Assembly (NCBI RefSeq): GCF_003555545.1
Contig: NZ_CP032157.1
Span: 314,546-378,545 of the forward strand
Origin: Paraflavitalea soli
GTDB taxonomy: Bacteria > Bacteroidota > Bacteroidia > Chitinophagales > Chitinophagaceae
DNA: 64,000 bases
Reading direction: 5' to 3'
Position 1 is the stretch's first letter, and each line of letters begins with the position of its first letter. The position numbers and the translations under genes are program-made. Positions 19,765 to 28,540 of this stretch are shown here, piece after piece. The notes under the pieces are model-generated. The model did not search any database, was not told where the DNA came from, and saw only the letters and a list, made by a program, of their open reading frames with translations.

Positions 19765-20546
19765 TTCAGTTCGATCCCTCCCTCGTACACTTTTTCTGCA
19801 GGACCGCACAGCCATACATTGTGAAAGGTATCTTCATCCACCCGGTCGTATTCTACCGAGAGTTTACCCCCGCGGGTGAGTACCGTTACGTCGTTGAAGC
19901 CGCGTTCGTTATGGTAGCATACCAGCGCGCTGGCGGTGACGCCCGTGCCGCAGCTGAGTGTTTCATCTTCCACCCCCCGTTCGTACGTGCGTACGATGAT
20001 CTCGTCTTCCCGTTTCTGTTCTACAAAGTTTACGTTGATGCCTTCTTTGGCGTAGGTATTGTTGTAGCGGATGTCCATGCCTTTTTTGTATACGTCGAAG
20101 GCCATTACATCCGTCACCAGTTTTACGTAGTGCGGGCTGCCCGTGTCCAGGATAAAATCACCATGACTTTCCCGGATGCCATTCACATCCTTCATTTTCA
20201 GGCTCACCGTGCCGTCGTCATCTATTTCTGCTTCGTGGGCGCCATCTACCGCCATGAAGTGGTACATATTTTTCCGGATACCCTGGTGGTAAGCAAATTT
20301 TACCAGGCAGCGCCCGCCGTTGCCACACATCGTGCTTTCCCGGCCGTCGGCATTGTAGTATTTCATTTCAAAGTCATAGCCCGGCTTGGTATTGAGCAGC
20401 ATCAGTCCGTCGGCGCCGATGCCAAAGCGGCGGTCGCACAAAAAGCGGATCTGTTCTGTATTCAGGTCGTTGTAGCGTTCGTCTCTGTTGTCCAGGATCA
20501 CGAAATCATTGCCCGTGCCCTGGTACTTGTGAAAAATAAGTTTCAT
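19761..20546 (-). CDS. dapF: Diaminopimelate epimerase
   Basis: 261 residues, close to the usual size (about 270). It converts LL- to meso-diaminopimelate for lysine and peptidoglycan synthesis. Both catalytic cysteine regions are present: MCGNGGRC (C near 74) and LSCGTGVTASA (C near 206). The N-terminal FHKYQGTGNDFVI is typical. Two-domain symmetric cytosolic enzyme. It is first in a pair with the DinB-like gene through a 4-base overlap. Confidence 0.96.
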   Translation of the reverse strand: MKLIFHKYQGTGNDFVILDNRDERYNDLNTEQIRFLCDRRFGIGADGLMLLNTKPGYDFEMKYYNADGRESTMCGNGGRCLVKFAYHQGIRKNMYHFMAVDGAHEAEIDDDGTVSLKMKDVNGIRESHGDFILDTGSPHYVKLVTDVMAFDVYKKGMDIRYNNTYAKEGINVNFVEQKREDEIIVRTYERGVEDETLSCGTGVTASALVCYHNERGFNDVTVLTRGGKLSVEYDRVDEDTFHNVWLCGPAEKVYEGGIELK

Positions 20547-20582
20547 GTGGTAGATTCTTCTCCTGTTTTTGCTTTATGTCGA

Positions 20583-20632
20583 AGGGTGGGTCGCCCTCCG
20601 GTCCCGCCAATTGGCGGGATCACCCTGATCTA
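20583..20632. repeat. Interspersed hairpin element, copy A
   Basis: AGGGTGGGTCGCCCT ... CACCCTGATCTA, shared with copies at 40413 and 56196. In this copy the inner stem is replaced by TCCCGCCAATTGGCGGGA (20602-20619), a perfect 18-bp palindrome. It lies between the nucleoside phosphorylase stop and the dapF start. Confidence 0.8.
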
Positions 20633-20676
20633 AAAGAGCCTGTCGAAGCCCAAAATTAATAACAAACCGACAACAA

Positions 20677-21555
20677 TTATAACGTACTTACCACTTCCAA
20701 TGTTTTCGTGATCAAACCCTGCACCGCCAGGCTCCCGTCCTTTGAGAATTCCTTAACAACCCGGTTGGCTACGATGGCGCTTAGCGACAGGCAATGGTGC
20801 CCCAGCAGGCGGCCCAGGCCGTAAATGCCCGAGGTTTCCATCTCGAAGTTGGTGATCCGGTGTTGACCGAAGGTAAAATCCGTGAGCCGGTCGATCAGGT
20901 TGGGGTTGCTGAGTCCCAGGCGCAGTACCCGGCCCTGCGGGCCGTAGAAGCCGGGGCAGGTGACCGTGATCCCCGCGTGGATGCCTTCTCCTGCAAAATG
21001 CTTCATCAGCGAGGCGCTGCCGGCGCTGATATAGGGCTGCGAAATGCGGTGGTTGAGCTGTGTTTGCGTGATAAAGGCCTGCAGCAGCTGTTTTTCGCTG
21101 TCATTTTCCTCGTGGCGGTAAAAGTTCATCAGGTTGTCGATCCCCAGGCCGTGCGTGGATACTACCCAGCTGTCCACCGGTATATCCGCCTGGAGCGCCC
21201 CCGAGGTACCTACCCGTATAATATTAAGTAGCGTATGTTCCGGTTTGATCGTGCGGCTGTCAAAGTCGATATTGACCAGCGCGTCCAGTTCGTTCAGCAC
21301 GATGTCGATATTGTCCGGCCCGATGCCCGTAGACACCACCGACAGCCGTTTTTGGCCAATATAGCCCGTGTGCGTCACAAATTCCCGGTGCTGCCGCTGC
21401 ACCTCCATCCGGTCAAAATGCTTGCTCACCGCGGGTACCCGGTCCGGGTCACCTACCGTAATAATTGTGTGGGCTAGCTCTTCTGGGCGTACATCGAGGT
21501 GGTAAATGGCCCCGCGATGGTTGATAATCAGTTCCGATTCCGGGATACGTTGCAT
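20677..21555 (-). CDS. Nucleoside phosphorylase (uridine phosphorylase-like)
   Basis: 292 residues of the PNP/UDP phosphorylase family. Visible motifs are IITVGDPDRV near residue 32-41 (phosphate-binding glycine loop), STGIGPDN near 76-83, RVGTSGALQ near 114-122, and the ribose-binding NFEMETSGIYGLGRLLGH near 217-234 (family MEtaa). It splits nucleosides with phosphate to base and ribose 1-phosphate. The exact base preference is not resolved. Likely monocistronic; a promoter for the divergent tRNA lies just upstream. Confidence 0.88.
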   Translation of the reverse strand: MQRIPESELIINHRGAIYHLDVRPEELAHTIITVGDPDRVPAVSKHFDRMEVQRQHREFVTHTGYIGQKRLSVVSTGIGPDNIDIVLNELDALVNIDFDSRTIKPEHTLLNIIRVGTSGALQADIPVDSWVVSTHGLGIDNLMNFYRHEENDSEKQLLQAFITQTQLNHRISQPYISAGSASLMKHFAGEGIHAGITVTCPGFYGPQGRVLRLGLSNPNLIDRLTDFTFGQHRITNFEMETSGIYGLGRLLGHHCLSLSAIVANRVVKEFSKDGSLAVQGLITKTLEVVSTL

Positions 21556-21575
21556 AAAAATTGTGTTGCGCTGGT

Positions 21576-21605
21576 TTCAAATATCCAACAAATATCCTAC
21601 TTTTG
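21576..21605 (+). promoter_or_regulatory. Bacteroidota-type promoter for tRNA-Cys
   Basis: TTC at 21576-21578, a 19-base spacer, and TACTTTTG at 21598-21605, a full match to the -7 box TANNTTTG and two of three bases of the -33 TTG box. The tRNA starts about 45 bases downstream. Confidence 0.65.
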
Positions 21606-21649
21606 CACACCCCAATCGAACAGTCCATGTGCGGTGTGGGTAAATAAAG

Positions 21650-21723
21650 GGTCCTGTGGCCGAGCGGCTAGGCAGAGCTCTGCAAAAGCTCCTACACCAG
21701 TTCAAATCTGGTCGGGACCTCCA
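21650..21723 (+). tRNA. tRNA-Cys (GCA)
   Basis: The acceptor stem GGTCCTG (21650-21656) pairs with CGGGACC (21713-21719). The discriminator is T21720 and CCA is encoded at 21721-21723. The anticodon stem is GAGCT/AGCTC with loop CTGCAAA, giving anticodon GCA at 21682-21684. The T-arm contains GTTCAAATC. A terminator follows at once, and an AT-rich accessory region begins behind it, so the gene marks the left edge of the island. Confidence 0.96.
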
Positions 21724-21725
21724 GG

Positions 21726-21757
21726 AAAAAGGGATCGCGTGAGCGGTCCCTTTTTTT
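21726..21757 (+). terminator. Rho-independent terminator of tRNA-Cys
   Basis: AAAAAGGGA and TCCCTTTTT flank a short GC-containing loop and are followed by a run of seven T. It directly follows the tRNA CCA. Confidence 0.85.
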
Positions 21758-22008
21758 CGTTTAAATACTCTGCCTAGATTTTGGCCATTATTTCAATTTA
21801 CTGCCAATTAGTTTAAGACCCTTTTTACGAGGCGCTCGAAACAAATAGTCTGTCGGAACTCTTCATCGGTCATATACATTATTTAAAGTGGGCTTTAACA
21901 CAATATTATTCCTAAGGGTGGTTGTCTGTATTTGTGTATTCGTTTCTACAATGTAGCATATTGCTTTTCAATTTGATTTTAATGTAGAAAATACAAAACC
22001 AGCATCTT
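21758..22008. other. AT-rich spacer at the island edge
   Basis: No gene is supported. The composition falls sharply in GC right after the tRNA terminator. I see no integrase fragment of useful length; a 23-codon minus frame around 21820-21890 is too short to call. Confidence 0.5.
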
Positions 22009-23010
22009 ATGTCTGAGGTAATGTTAACAAATGGGGCTGAAGGTAATTTACCTGCTCAGCTTGATATTGAGACTCTAAAATCAGTTTATTATTGGTTAAA
22101 TGCGAAGCCTGATACACATATGAAGGTTTTTGGCGGCGCTCGTCTTGTAACCTATAATGATCTTTTAGACATTAATGCGAAAATTCAAGATAAACTACAA
22201 ATCCATCAGCTTGTTGCCAATATCACTACTATTACAGTTATTTTCGAGAAAGGCGAAGTGAAATCTTTTAATGCTTGGGAGGTTTTTAAAAACAATCATT
22301 GGGAAGTTCCACAAAAAACTGAAAGCATTTCAATTAATTGGGACATTTCTATAAAACTACCTAATTATAAGCTGCCACAAAAGCATACATTAAAAGTTCG
22401 AATTGGCTCATCATTGCGTCCAAACGAAGTGTTTCACCTCATTGCTAATGGCGATGATGAAATTGAATTAAGAGAGAACTTATCTTTTTTAGTTTGTAAG
22501 GTAGATTTCATAAATATTATTTTATCTAGAGAACTTATTAATATAGTTGAGGTTTGGTATAATTCCCTTGAAAAGCTTCATCCGCAGTCCCGGATTCAAA
22601 CTTTTTTAGAAAAACATAAATCAACGCTTTCAAGGGTGGGGCATTATATGACTACTACTATTGGCCTGGCTTTTTTGTTTATTGCCTTCAAAATTCATTT
22701 GAAATATATTAACCTAGTTGAATTTGGAAAAGAAGCATATCTCGATGGCATGTTTTGGGCAATGTTAATGTTTGCAATATACTTTGTCTCAAATATTATT
22801 GGAGCATCATTTGGTAGTTTTGTTTTTGAAAAAATAGGCAAATATCAAAATCCACATTATTTTAGTATTACTAAAGGAGACAAAAATGAACAAACTGAAA
22901 TCAATAGAAAAAATAAAAAGATATCTTCAAATCTAATATGGCATTTCATTATTAGAGCTACGGTTGCAATAATATCATTATTAGTTTCCAAATTTATTTT
23001 ACACAATTAA
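22009..23010 (+). CDS. Low-GC membrane protein of unknown function
   Basis: 333 residues, not recognised. Residues 1-200 look soluble, with a mixed alpha/beta composition and no motif I can name. The C-terminal third has about three membrane segments: near 215-232 (TTTIGLAFLFIAFKIH), 245-268 (FWAMLMFAIYFVSNIIGASF) and 310-330 (AIISLLVSKFIL). A charged segment (residues 285-300) lies between the last two. Codon use is strongly A/T-rich compared with all neighbours, including the OLD/helicase operon, so it probably has its own origin. It is convergent with that operon. A soluble sensor joined to a membrane part would suit a defence effector, but nothing here proves it. Confidence 0.75.
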   Translation: MSEVMLTNGAEGNLPAQLDIETLKSVYYWLNAKPDTHMKVFGGARLVTYNDLLDINAKIQDKLQIHQLVANITTITVIFEKGEVKSFNAWEVFKNNHWEVPQKTESISINWDISIKLPNYKLPQKHTLKVRIGSSLRPNEVFHLIANGDDEIELRENLSFLVCKVDFINIILSRELINIVEVWYNSLEKLHPQSRIQTFLEKHKSTLSRVGHYMTTTIGLAFLFIAFKIHLKYINLVEFGKEAYLDGMFWAMLMFAIYFVSNIIGASFGSFVFEKIGKYQNPHYFSITKGDKNEQTEINRKNKKISSNLIWHFIIRATVAIISLLVSKFILHN

Positions 23011-23073
23011 TAAGTTGAGGTTTTCTAGATTCTATGGATTCTCCATTTCGCTATTATCTTACTGTCATTGTAC

Positions 23074-24933
23074 TTAGGATATTTCGTTATGGATATCTAT
23101 TTCAGAAAAATTATTGATTAATTGATGTATTTGCTGAATGCCATTGGCATATTGGGTACCCCCTCCTCTGGTAGGTAGTGGTCTGGTTTGACAGAACGTG
23201 AATAGTACTCTTTCTTTGGCTCTTGACAGTGCGACAAAAAAGGTATTATTATCAGGCGTTGTACTAGTTTGGTATGACCAGAATGCCGAGTCCTCTAATC
23301 CTACGAAAATTACTGTGTGAAATTCAAGGCCCTTACTTTTATGTATGGTCATAATGGGAATAGTATCTGCACCCCGCAAGGCGTCGAGAGCTGTAAGCAT
23401 ATTGCCTGTCAATGTATATTGCTTCAGCAAATATGTAGTCATAGCTTCCATAATCTTTCTGAGCCATTTCCCATCTTTGTATTGGGGATAGTTATCCTTT
23501 ACCTTTTTTATGTTAGCATATTTGGCAATTTCACCTATCAGTAAATTGAAACCGGCTGAATTTAATCGTCCATTATTAAAGTTGTTTCGGGCGTTTTTGA
23601 AGAATGTGATGGTTTTGCGCCTCAAAGAAAGCATCTGGTCGTCTTCATAGCTCTGATTGATGAATACAAGAAAACGAAAAACATTATCCCAAGCAGTTGC
23701 TGACCGTGAAGAAAAGACAAGTTCGAGCGCATCTGCAATAAACACTGGGAAGGGTTCTGTCAGCAAATCCTGCAGTTCGGTTTCATCTCTGGCTTTGATC
23801 CCATGTTTCGAAAATAGCTCAATTAATGCTGGCGAGTAATACTCGGTTTTTTGCTTTACCAATATACAAATATTTCGTGGTGCCAATTGTCCATTCTTCA
23901 GCCAGCCGGAAATTTGGTCAAGTAGGTATTGGCGTTCTCTGTTGTGATCTGGGAAAAAGCACATGCGAACTTCTCCTTCAATATCTCCCCATAGGTCGGA
24001 GGGCACGGCTATTGCCGGTTTCTTCAACAACTGATCAACTAAGTAATTTTGGAAACGAATCAGCCGGGGTGCGGAGCGCCAGTTCATCGTTAGCGGAAAA
24101 GGCCTGGCCTTTGTATCGTTGGAATATGTTTCAAAGATTTTCTCTTTTGCACCGGCCCATCCCATAATGGTTTGCTTATCATCGCCCACCGCCGTGAAAT
24201 TAGCCGGGCTATTGAGAAAACAGGTTTTTAAAAAATCGTATTGGATGTCGGTGGTGTCCTGAAATTCATCGAGGAATATATGCGAATAGGTCTGCTGCAG
24301 GATGGCTTTCACCTTTGGATTGACCATTAGGATATAGTCGGTCAGGCGCATTATCATCTGAAAATTCAGATCAGGGTTGGGTTGTCGGAGCATGTGCCGC
24401 CAAACGTCTCCTAGCACAGCAATGCTTTGATCGTTGGGGGACAACGGGAATTGCCGAGCTGTAAGGTATTTTTCCTGATTGCCCACGTTAGCGGTCCTGG
24501 CAAATTCCTCGTCCACGCTGAGAAATGCCGCTTCAATGGCTTGTTTCATTTTGAGGTTAACATTGTATTGTTGCACTTTAAAGCCCTCAGGCAGTCCGCG
24601 GCGGTAGCGATCAAAAATAGATTTGGAAAATGCATCGAATGTCATGGAATCAAAGCGCCTGGCCAGTGCCTGCCCACAACGCATTTGCACTCTATCGCGC
24701 AAATTATTGGCAGCATCTACCTTGAAGCTGATCGCAAGAATTTTTTTAGGCCATGGACAGCGGCCAGTTTGTAGTAGGAAAGTAGCTTTCTGAGCCAGAA
24801 GTTCGGTTTTCCCCGATCCAGGACCTGCAACAATCAATGAATTCCCGGTTTCACGTATAGCATTATGGGCTGCCCTCTCCATGTGCATGTTATCGGCTGG
24901 AACCCAGTCCTCTTCGCGAATGTATTTTTTCAT
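23074..24933 (-). CDS. UvrD/Rep-family DNA helicase (GajB-like partner of an OLD nuclease)
   Basis: 619 residues with all superfamily 1A motifs: Walker A GPGSGKTE (37-44), the LDEFQDTTD Walker B motif near 221-229, GDDKQTIMGWAGA near 250-262, the NWRS motif, TIHKSKGLEF at 529-538, and VALSRAKER near 567. Its ATG overlaps the OLD gene stop by four bases, so the two are translated together. Class 2 OLD nucleases are known to be paired with UvrD/PcrA/Rep-like helicases, and the Gabija anti-phage system (GajA/GajB) has this arrangement. GajB is smaller (about 490 residues), so this is best called Gabija-like. Confidence 0.9.
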   Translation of the reverse strand: MKKYIREEDWVPADNMHMERAAHNAIRETGNSLIVAGPGSGKTELLAQKATFLLQTGRCPWPKKILAISFKVDAANNLRDRVQMRCGQALARRFDSMTFDAFSKSIFDRYRRGLPEGFKVQQYNVNLKMKQAIEAAFLSVDEEFARTANVGNQEKYLTARQFPLSPNDQSIAVLGDVWRHMLRQPNPDLNFQMIMRLTDYILMVNPKVKAILQQTYSHIFLDEFQDTTDIQYDFLKTCFLNSPANFTAVGDDKQTIMGWAGAKEKIFETYSNDTKARPFPLTMNWRSAPRLIRFQNYLVDQLLKKPAIAVPSDLWGDIEGEVRMCFFPDHNRERQYLLDQISGWLKNGQLAPRNICILVKQKTEYYSPALIELFSKHGIKARDETELQDLLTEPFPVFIADALELVFSSRSATAWDNVFRFLVFINQSYEDDQMLSLRRKTITFFKNARNNFNNGRLNSAGFNLLIGEIAKYANIKKVKDNYPQYKDGKWLRKIMEAMTTYLLKQYTLTGNMLTALDALRGADTIPIMTIHKSKGLEFHTVIFVGLEDSAFWSYQTSTTPDNNTFFVALSRAKERVLFTFCQTRPLPTRGGGTQYANGIQQIHQLINNFSEIDIHNEIS

Positions 24934-26912
24934 ACGATACCCAGTTTTTTCTTCATACGATTAATGATATCGACAAAGATGCCAGGTATATTCTGTTCGA
25001 AGATATCACCAGGAATTTTCGAAAGGGCTTGAATGTGAGTAACCGGTTTCCCACGGTTGAGAAAATGATAATTGTACCAGATCATTAACTCCCGATCGTC
25101 GTCGTCGTAAAGCCCTGTCGGATAGTCTTTGCTTTTTAAAGTAGCTGCAACGGCATTTTCAATGTACTCTTTAAATTCCTCTTCTTCCTCAACGCGATCA
25201 GGTATCCTCGGGCCACCGTTTCGGGGAATCAATTGTTTATAGTAATCTGGGAAGTTTCGCAGCATTAAGAAGTCTAGATCAAGGTTACGCACAAAAAATA
25301 CGTCGTATGACTGAAGCCGACATTTCCAATATTCCAAGTTACTCATTTGTTGTTCTGAATAATTACGTTCATGCATCTCATCTAGCTCTTGGTCGGTAAG
25401 CGGGGCGCCTCTTTTAATTAGTACTTCATCCTGGACTTCGCCTTTGCTGATTAATTCCCGTAGCGCATATTGCACTCTTCCCCATCCGCCCATATACCTA
25501 CCCATATCCAGGTCCAGCAGTGTTACATAGGGAACTTTCAAGCGTGTGAGTAACTTCCAGATATGGTTTACAAATCGGTGTCCCAAGGGGGCAAAGGTGA
25601 TCAGGTTTTCATCGAAGTCCAAATCCATCGCCTTCATAATATGATTGAATATGACCTGTTCACTATCGCCTTCACCGATAAGTACCACACGGGCAAAATA
25701 TATTTCAGGGAAATTTTGTACCGCTTCCTTCACATATTTATAGGCCTCATCTTGCGCATCGGGTAACTCAATGTCGTTGACCTCTGTTTGATCCTCATCG
25801 GTGATCCGGAAATGAAAAATGGACTCCGGCTCAAGCCTTTTTACAATGGCCGGTGTATGTGAGGAAAGCAAAACCATCGTGCCCGGCTGCACTGTAATGT
25901 CCTGAAGGATTTTTATCACCCTACCAAGTATCTGTGGTGCAATATGGTTTTCCGGCTCTTCCACCAACAGGATCGTAAGCAGCGGACGAATATTGTCTTG
26001 GTCGGCTTCCTCCTGCGGCAGTTGGCGCTCGATCTGTAGCAGCACACATACCATGCTGATGTAAAACAAAGAGCGATAGCCATCACCGAGATCGTCTATT
26101 TTAAATTGCCGGTGTCGACCGGGTGAAGGCGTGAAATGTATTTCGAGTTTTTTTAACATTTCATCGATTTCTCCTGTTCCGAATTTCATCGTCGCATCGC
26201 TGAAGCGCTTATCACTATGGAATTTTTCCCAGTTGTCCTGTACCGTCTGCTGGATAGCGCCAAAGGAATCAAGACCGGTGAAAAGATCATTGAGGTGCTC
26301 CACCTGTTCACGGACTTTGACCCGGAATTCGTCTGTGAGCGTAATCGTTTTCAGTAGTCGGTGTAGGATGGAGCCGGAAGCATACCGGAGCTGGTCAGCT
26401 GTTTTACGAAGGGCAGGGATATAGATTACCTGAAACACCCCATGCATGTATTTAGGAAATGGCTTTTTTTCATTGTCTTCACCAGCAGCAGAAGGCTGAG
26501 TAACAATGTAGAGTTGTGCATCGATTTCTCCTTCTGGAGTGGTGACTGATGGTGCCCAAGAGGCTTCCAGTAAAATACGGACAATGGGGTCGGCGCCTAG
26601 CACTTCAAGCGTAAAGTCGGTATCAAATAGCGCAGAGGCTGGATCGTCTTCATCAAAACAAAGATCGATTTCAATGGAGAGGGCTTTTTCCTGCGGGTCG
26701 AGGGAGCCTTCGTCGGCTGGTACATGGAAATCTTCTTTGCTGAGCAGTCGCTCTGTTTGGGATCCGAAAATTTTCCGAATCGCATCCAATGCTGCTGTTT
26801 TACCGGAGCTATTAAGGCCAATGAAACAATTAAGTTTCTGATTAAATTTGAGTGTTTGGGTAATAGGGCCGAATGACCGAAAGTTAGTAATTCGTAAAGC
26901 CGAAATTTTCAT
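24930..26912 (-). CDS. Class 2 OLD-family ATP-dependent endonuclease (AAA ATPase plus TOPRIM; GajA-like)
   Basis: 660 residues. The N-terminal ABC-type ATPase starts with ISALRITNFRSFGP and has Walker A GLNSSGKT (32-39), signature LGDGYRS (275-281), Walker B ILLVEEPENH (314-323) and the H-loop SSHTP (350-354). The C-terminal TOPRIM has IGEGDSE (412-418) and the DxD motif LLDLDMG (465-471), which supply the metal-binding acidic residues for cutting. It is followed by the helicase gene with a 4-base overlap. In Gabija the nuclease is held inactive by nucleotides and released during infection; that is known for the family, not shown here. An RNA-like accessory or reverse transcriptase gene (as in retron OLD systems) is absent. 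Confidence 0.9.
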   Translation of the reverse strand: MKISALRITNFRSFGPITQTLKFNQKLNCFIGLNSSGKTAALDAIRKIFGSQTERLLSKEDFHVPADEGSLDPQEKALSIEIDLCFDEDDPASALFDTDFTLEVLGADPIVRILLEASWAPSVTTPEGEIDAQLYIVTQPSAAGEDNEKKPFPKYMHGVFQVIYIPALRKTADQLRYASGSILHRLLKTITLTDEFRVKVREQVEHLNDLFTGLDSFGAIQQTVQDNWEKFHSDKRFSDATMKFGTGEIDEMLKKLEIHFTPSPGRHRQFKIDDLGDGYRSLFYISMVCVLLQIERQLPQEEADQDNIRPLLTILLVEEPENHIAPQILGRVIKILQDITVQPGTMVLLSSHTPAIVKRLEPESIFHFRITDEDQTEVNDIELPDAQDEAYKYVKEAVQNFPEIYFARVVLIGEGDSEQVIFNHIMKAMDLDFDENLITFAPLGHRFVNHIWKLLTRLKVPYVTLLDLDMGRYMGGWGRVQYALRELISKGEVQDEVLIKRGAPLTDQELDEMHERNYSEQQMSNLEYWKCRLQSYDVFFVRNLDLDFLMLRNFPDYYKQLIPRNGGPRIPDRVEEEEEFKEYIENAVAATLKSKDYPTGLYDDDDRELMIWYNYHFLNRGKPVTHIQALSKIPGDIFEQNIPGIFVDIINRMKKKLGIV

Positions 26913-27242
26913 TCTAGTAATTTTGATGTTAGTTTAGTGATCAAATCCATATAAAACAAATGGGTATATATGCCATGGTGCGGACACTGCCTATTCTGAA
27001 ATGTCAATTGTTAGTAATACATATATGGACTTATTTATTAGTAATAATGCTTCATAAACCCTAAATAGAACGAATAAGTGGAAATTGTTAACCATACTCT
27101 CCCGGGAAATTGGAGAAACATTAACACTATGAATTTTATGAGTTAAAGTGTAATCGGGTAATACTTCCTTACCTGCCGTATTTAAAGTAACTCAGGGGAG
27201 AAAGTTCCTTGTAATTCGATGTTCAATGTGTATGTCATAGCG
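26913..27242. other. Upstream region of the OLD-helicase operon
   Basis: About 330 AT-rich bases with no gene. It should hold the operon promoter (minus strand), but I see no exact TTG-N19-TANNTTTG match. Confidence 0.5.
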
Positions 27243-27398
27243 CTAATTCTGCTTGATCACCAGGAAGCACCCTATCTTCCAGTCATCTATTTCCCTTTGT
27301 TTCTCTGGCGGCAAACTGTCATAATACTTTTGCGCTTCCTCCCTCCTTTTCCTGCGGCCATAGGCGGTATTGGGGTTGTATGGTTTTCTGGGTGGCAT
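27243..27398 (-). CDS. Small basic hypothetical protein
   Basis: 51 residues from ATG 27398, beginning MPPRKPYNPNTAYGRRKRRE. The start lies one base after the stop codon of the small lipoprotein, which suggests one transcript. The N-terminal block resembles short Bacteroidota proteins that normally end in a hydrophobic helix. Here the tail (KIGCFLVIKQN) is short, so the gene may be truncated. Function unknown. Confidence 0.5.
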   Translation of the reverse strand: MPPRKPYNPNTAYGRRKRREEAQKYYDSLPPEKQREIDDWKIGCFLVIKQN

Positions 27399-27399
27399 A

Positions 27400-27585
27400 T
27401 TAACAGTGGCATTTAGAGCTGTCGACATAGGTTTTATTGCCATTGCTATTGTAATAGTAGCATCCGCCATTAGCCCCTTTGTAAAGGGTTTTACCGTTGT
27501 AGGTGCCACATCCGGTTTCTGTACCACCGGATTTGCCACAGGCAAAGGCTAAACTGATCAAAACTACCAGGAGCATTTGTTTCAT
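27400..27585 (-). CDS. Small cysteine-rich lipoprotein
   Basis: 61 residues from ATG 27585. The signal MKQMLLVVLISLAFAC ends in a lipobox-type cysteine. The mature part GKSGGTETGCGTYNGKTLYK is followed by GGCYYYNSNGNKTYVDSSKC. The four later cysteines and the GxCYYYxxxGxKxYV pattern recur in small secreted proteins of this phylum whose role is not known to me. Exported and lipid-anchored. An in-frame ATG 11 codons upstream would place basic residues before the signal and is less likely. Confidence 0.65.
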   Translation of the reverse strand: MKQMLLVVLISLAFACGKSGGTETGCGTYNGKTLYKGANGGCYYYNSNGNKTYVDSSKCHC

Positions 27586-27712
27586 AGCATGAATTTTAGG
27601 TTTTGAATATCGTTTCACACCAACCGAATTGAAATAACCACAAGATAATAGGGGCGGGGGACAACTATTTACGGGAATCCGTACAATGGGAGGGAGAGGA
27701 GCTTAGCAGGAA

Positions 27713-27885
27713 TCACCGATAACAATACCCACACGCCTTCTTATGTCCCGACTCGATCGCCTGCTTCACCGTCACAGTATCGATCTTATACGTGCAGTTC
27801 CTATGCCCCTGGCATTTTTTGTTGTGGTAGGCATAGCTGGTAAAAGGAAGGAACAGACGACAGCAAGGATAAACAATACCTTCAT
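27713..27885 (-). pseudogene. Frameshifted small secreted Cys/His protein
   Basis: A signal peptide MKVLFILAVVCSFLLPA starts at ATG 27885 in one frame. The conserved C-terminal part YHNKKCQGHRNC ... VTVKQAIESGHKKACGYC is in another frame ending at 27713. Joined at about 27840 they give a normal secreted protein of the type YHxxxC-C-xxxA-xxGxxxCxxC, seen in small extracellular metal- or nuclease-like domains. Either a one-base indel has broken the gene or the assembly has an error. Confidence 0.55.
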
Positions 27886-28294
27886 GGGGAGAGAATAATA
27901 CCAGTATAACTATTATCTGCAGCATAGATTGCCCTGGCCCCGGAGATCGGCTAAAACTTATCTTAAATCAAGTCGCCTGAATTATCTCATCAGCGCTTTC
28001 TCATGTGGACCTTAGATGCCATTTTCGAAATGAGATAAACTGGTTGGATTCACTGAAAGACTTAGCGTTATGCGGGAATTAGTGTTGAAGGCAGCTCTGT
28101 ATTTCGCTAATCGTTGAAGAGATCAATACTTAGAATTCAATGTACGGCATTGAAAGCCAATAGGGCTACCTTAAATTGGAGTAGCTTTTCTGTTTATATA
28201 AAAACTTATATTTGTATTGTTATTCCCGGTTTGCCGCTGCTCTGCATGCATCCGGGTTTTTTTTATGTTTCACTGTCATTCTGGAATTGGCCCC
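27886..28294. other. Intergenic region with a lone -7 box
   Basis: No gene is supported. TATATTTG at 28207-28214 matches the Bacteroidota -7 box, but there is no TTG at the right distance. GCTAC (28165-28169) and GTAGC (28181-28185) could form a small hairpin before it. The box lies 80 bases before the esterase remnant and could be that gene's old promoter. Confidence 0.4.
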
Positions 28295-28540
28295 TACAGG
28301 AAAGCAGCGAAGCAGCAACTCAAATTATTGTGGATCTCCTGCGGCGACAAAGACAACCTCATCAGTTTCAGCAAACGTACACACGATAACCTCAGCGATA
28401 AGGGCGTGCCGCATGTTTATTACATCGAACCCGGCGTACACGATTTCAAAGTCTGAAAGAATAGATTGTACATATTCTCTCTGTGCCTGTTCAGACCCGT
28501 TGATACAGCTATCTATGCTGCTTATACCACAGTGAACTGA
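28295..28540 (+). pseudogene. C-terminal remnant of an alpha/beta-hydrolase esterase (PF00756 type)
   Basis: The frame reads YRKAAKQQLKLLWISCGDKD, then a linker, then PHVYYIEPGVHDFKV, a TGA stop (28454-28456), and continues KNRLYIF ... to a second stop at 28538. Family members have the catalytic Asp in LLWxxxGxxD and the His in GxHxxxxWxxxLxxF. Here the Trp after HDFKV has become TGA. The nucleophile Ser and the whole N-terminal two thirds are missing. It is a decayed gene fragment, unrelated in position to the intact esterase at 35736. Confidence 0.7.
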
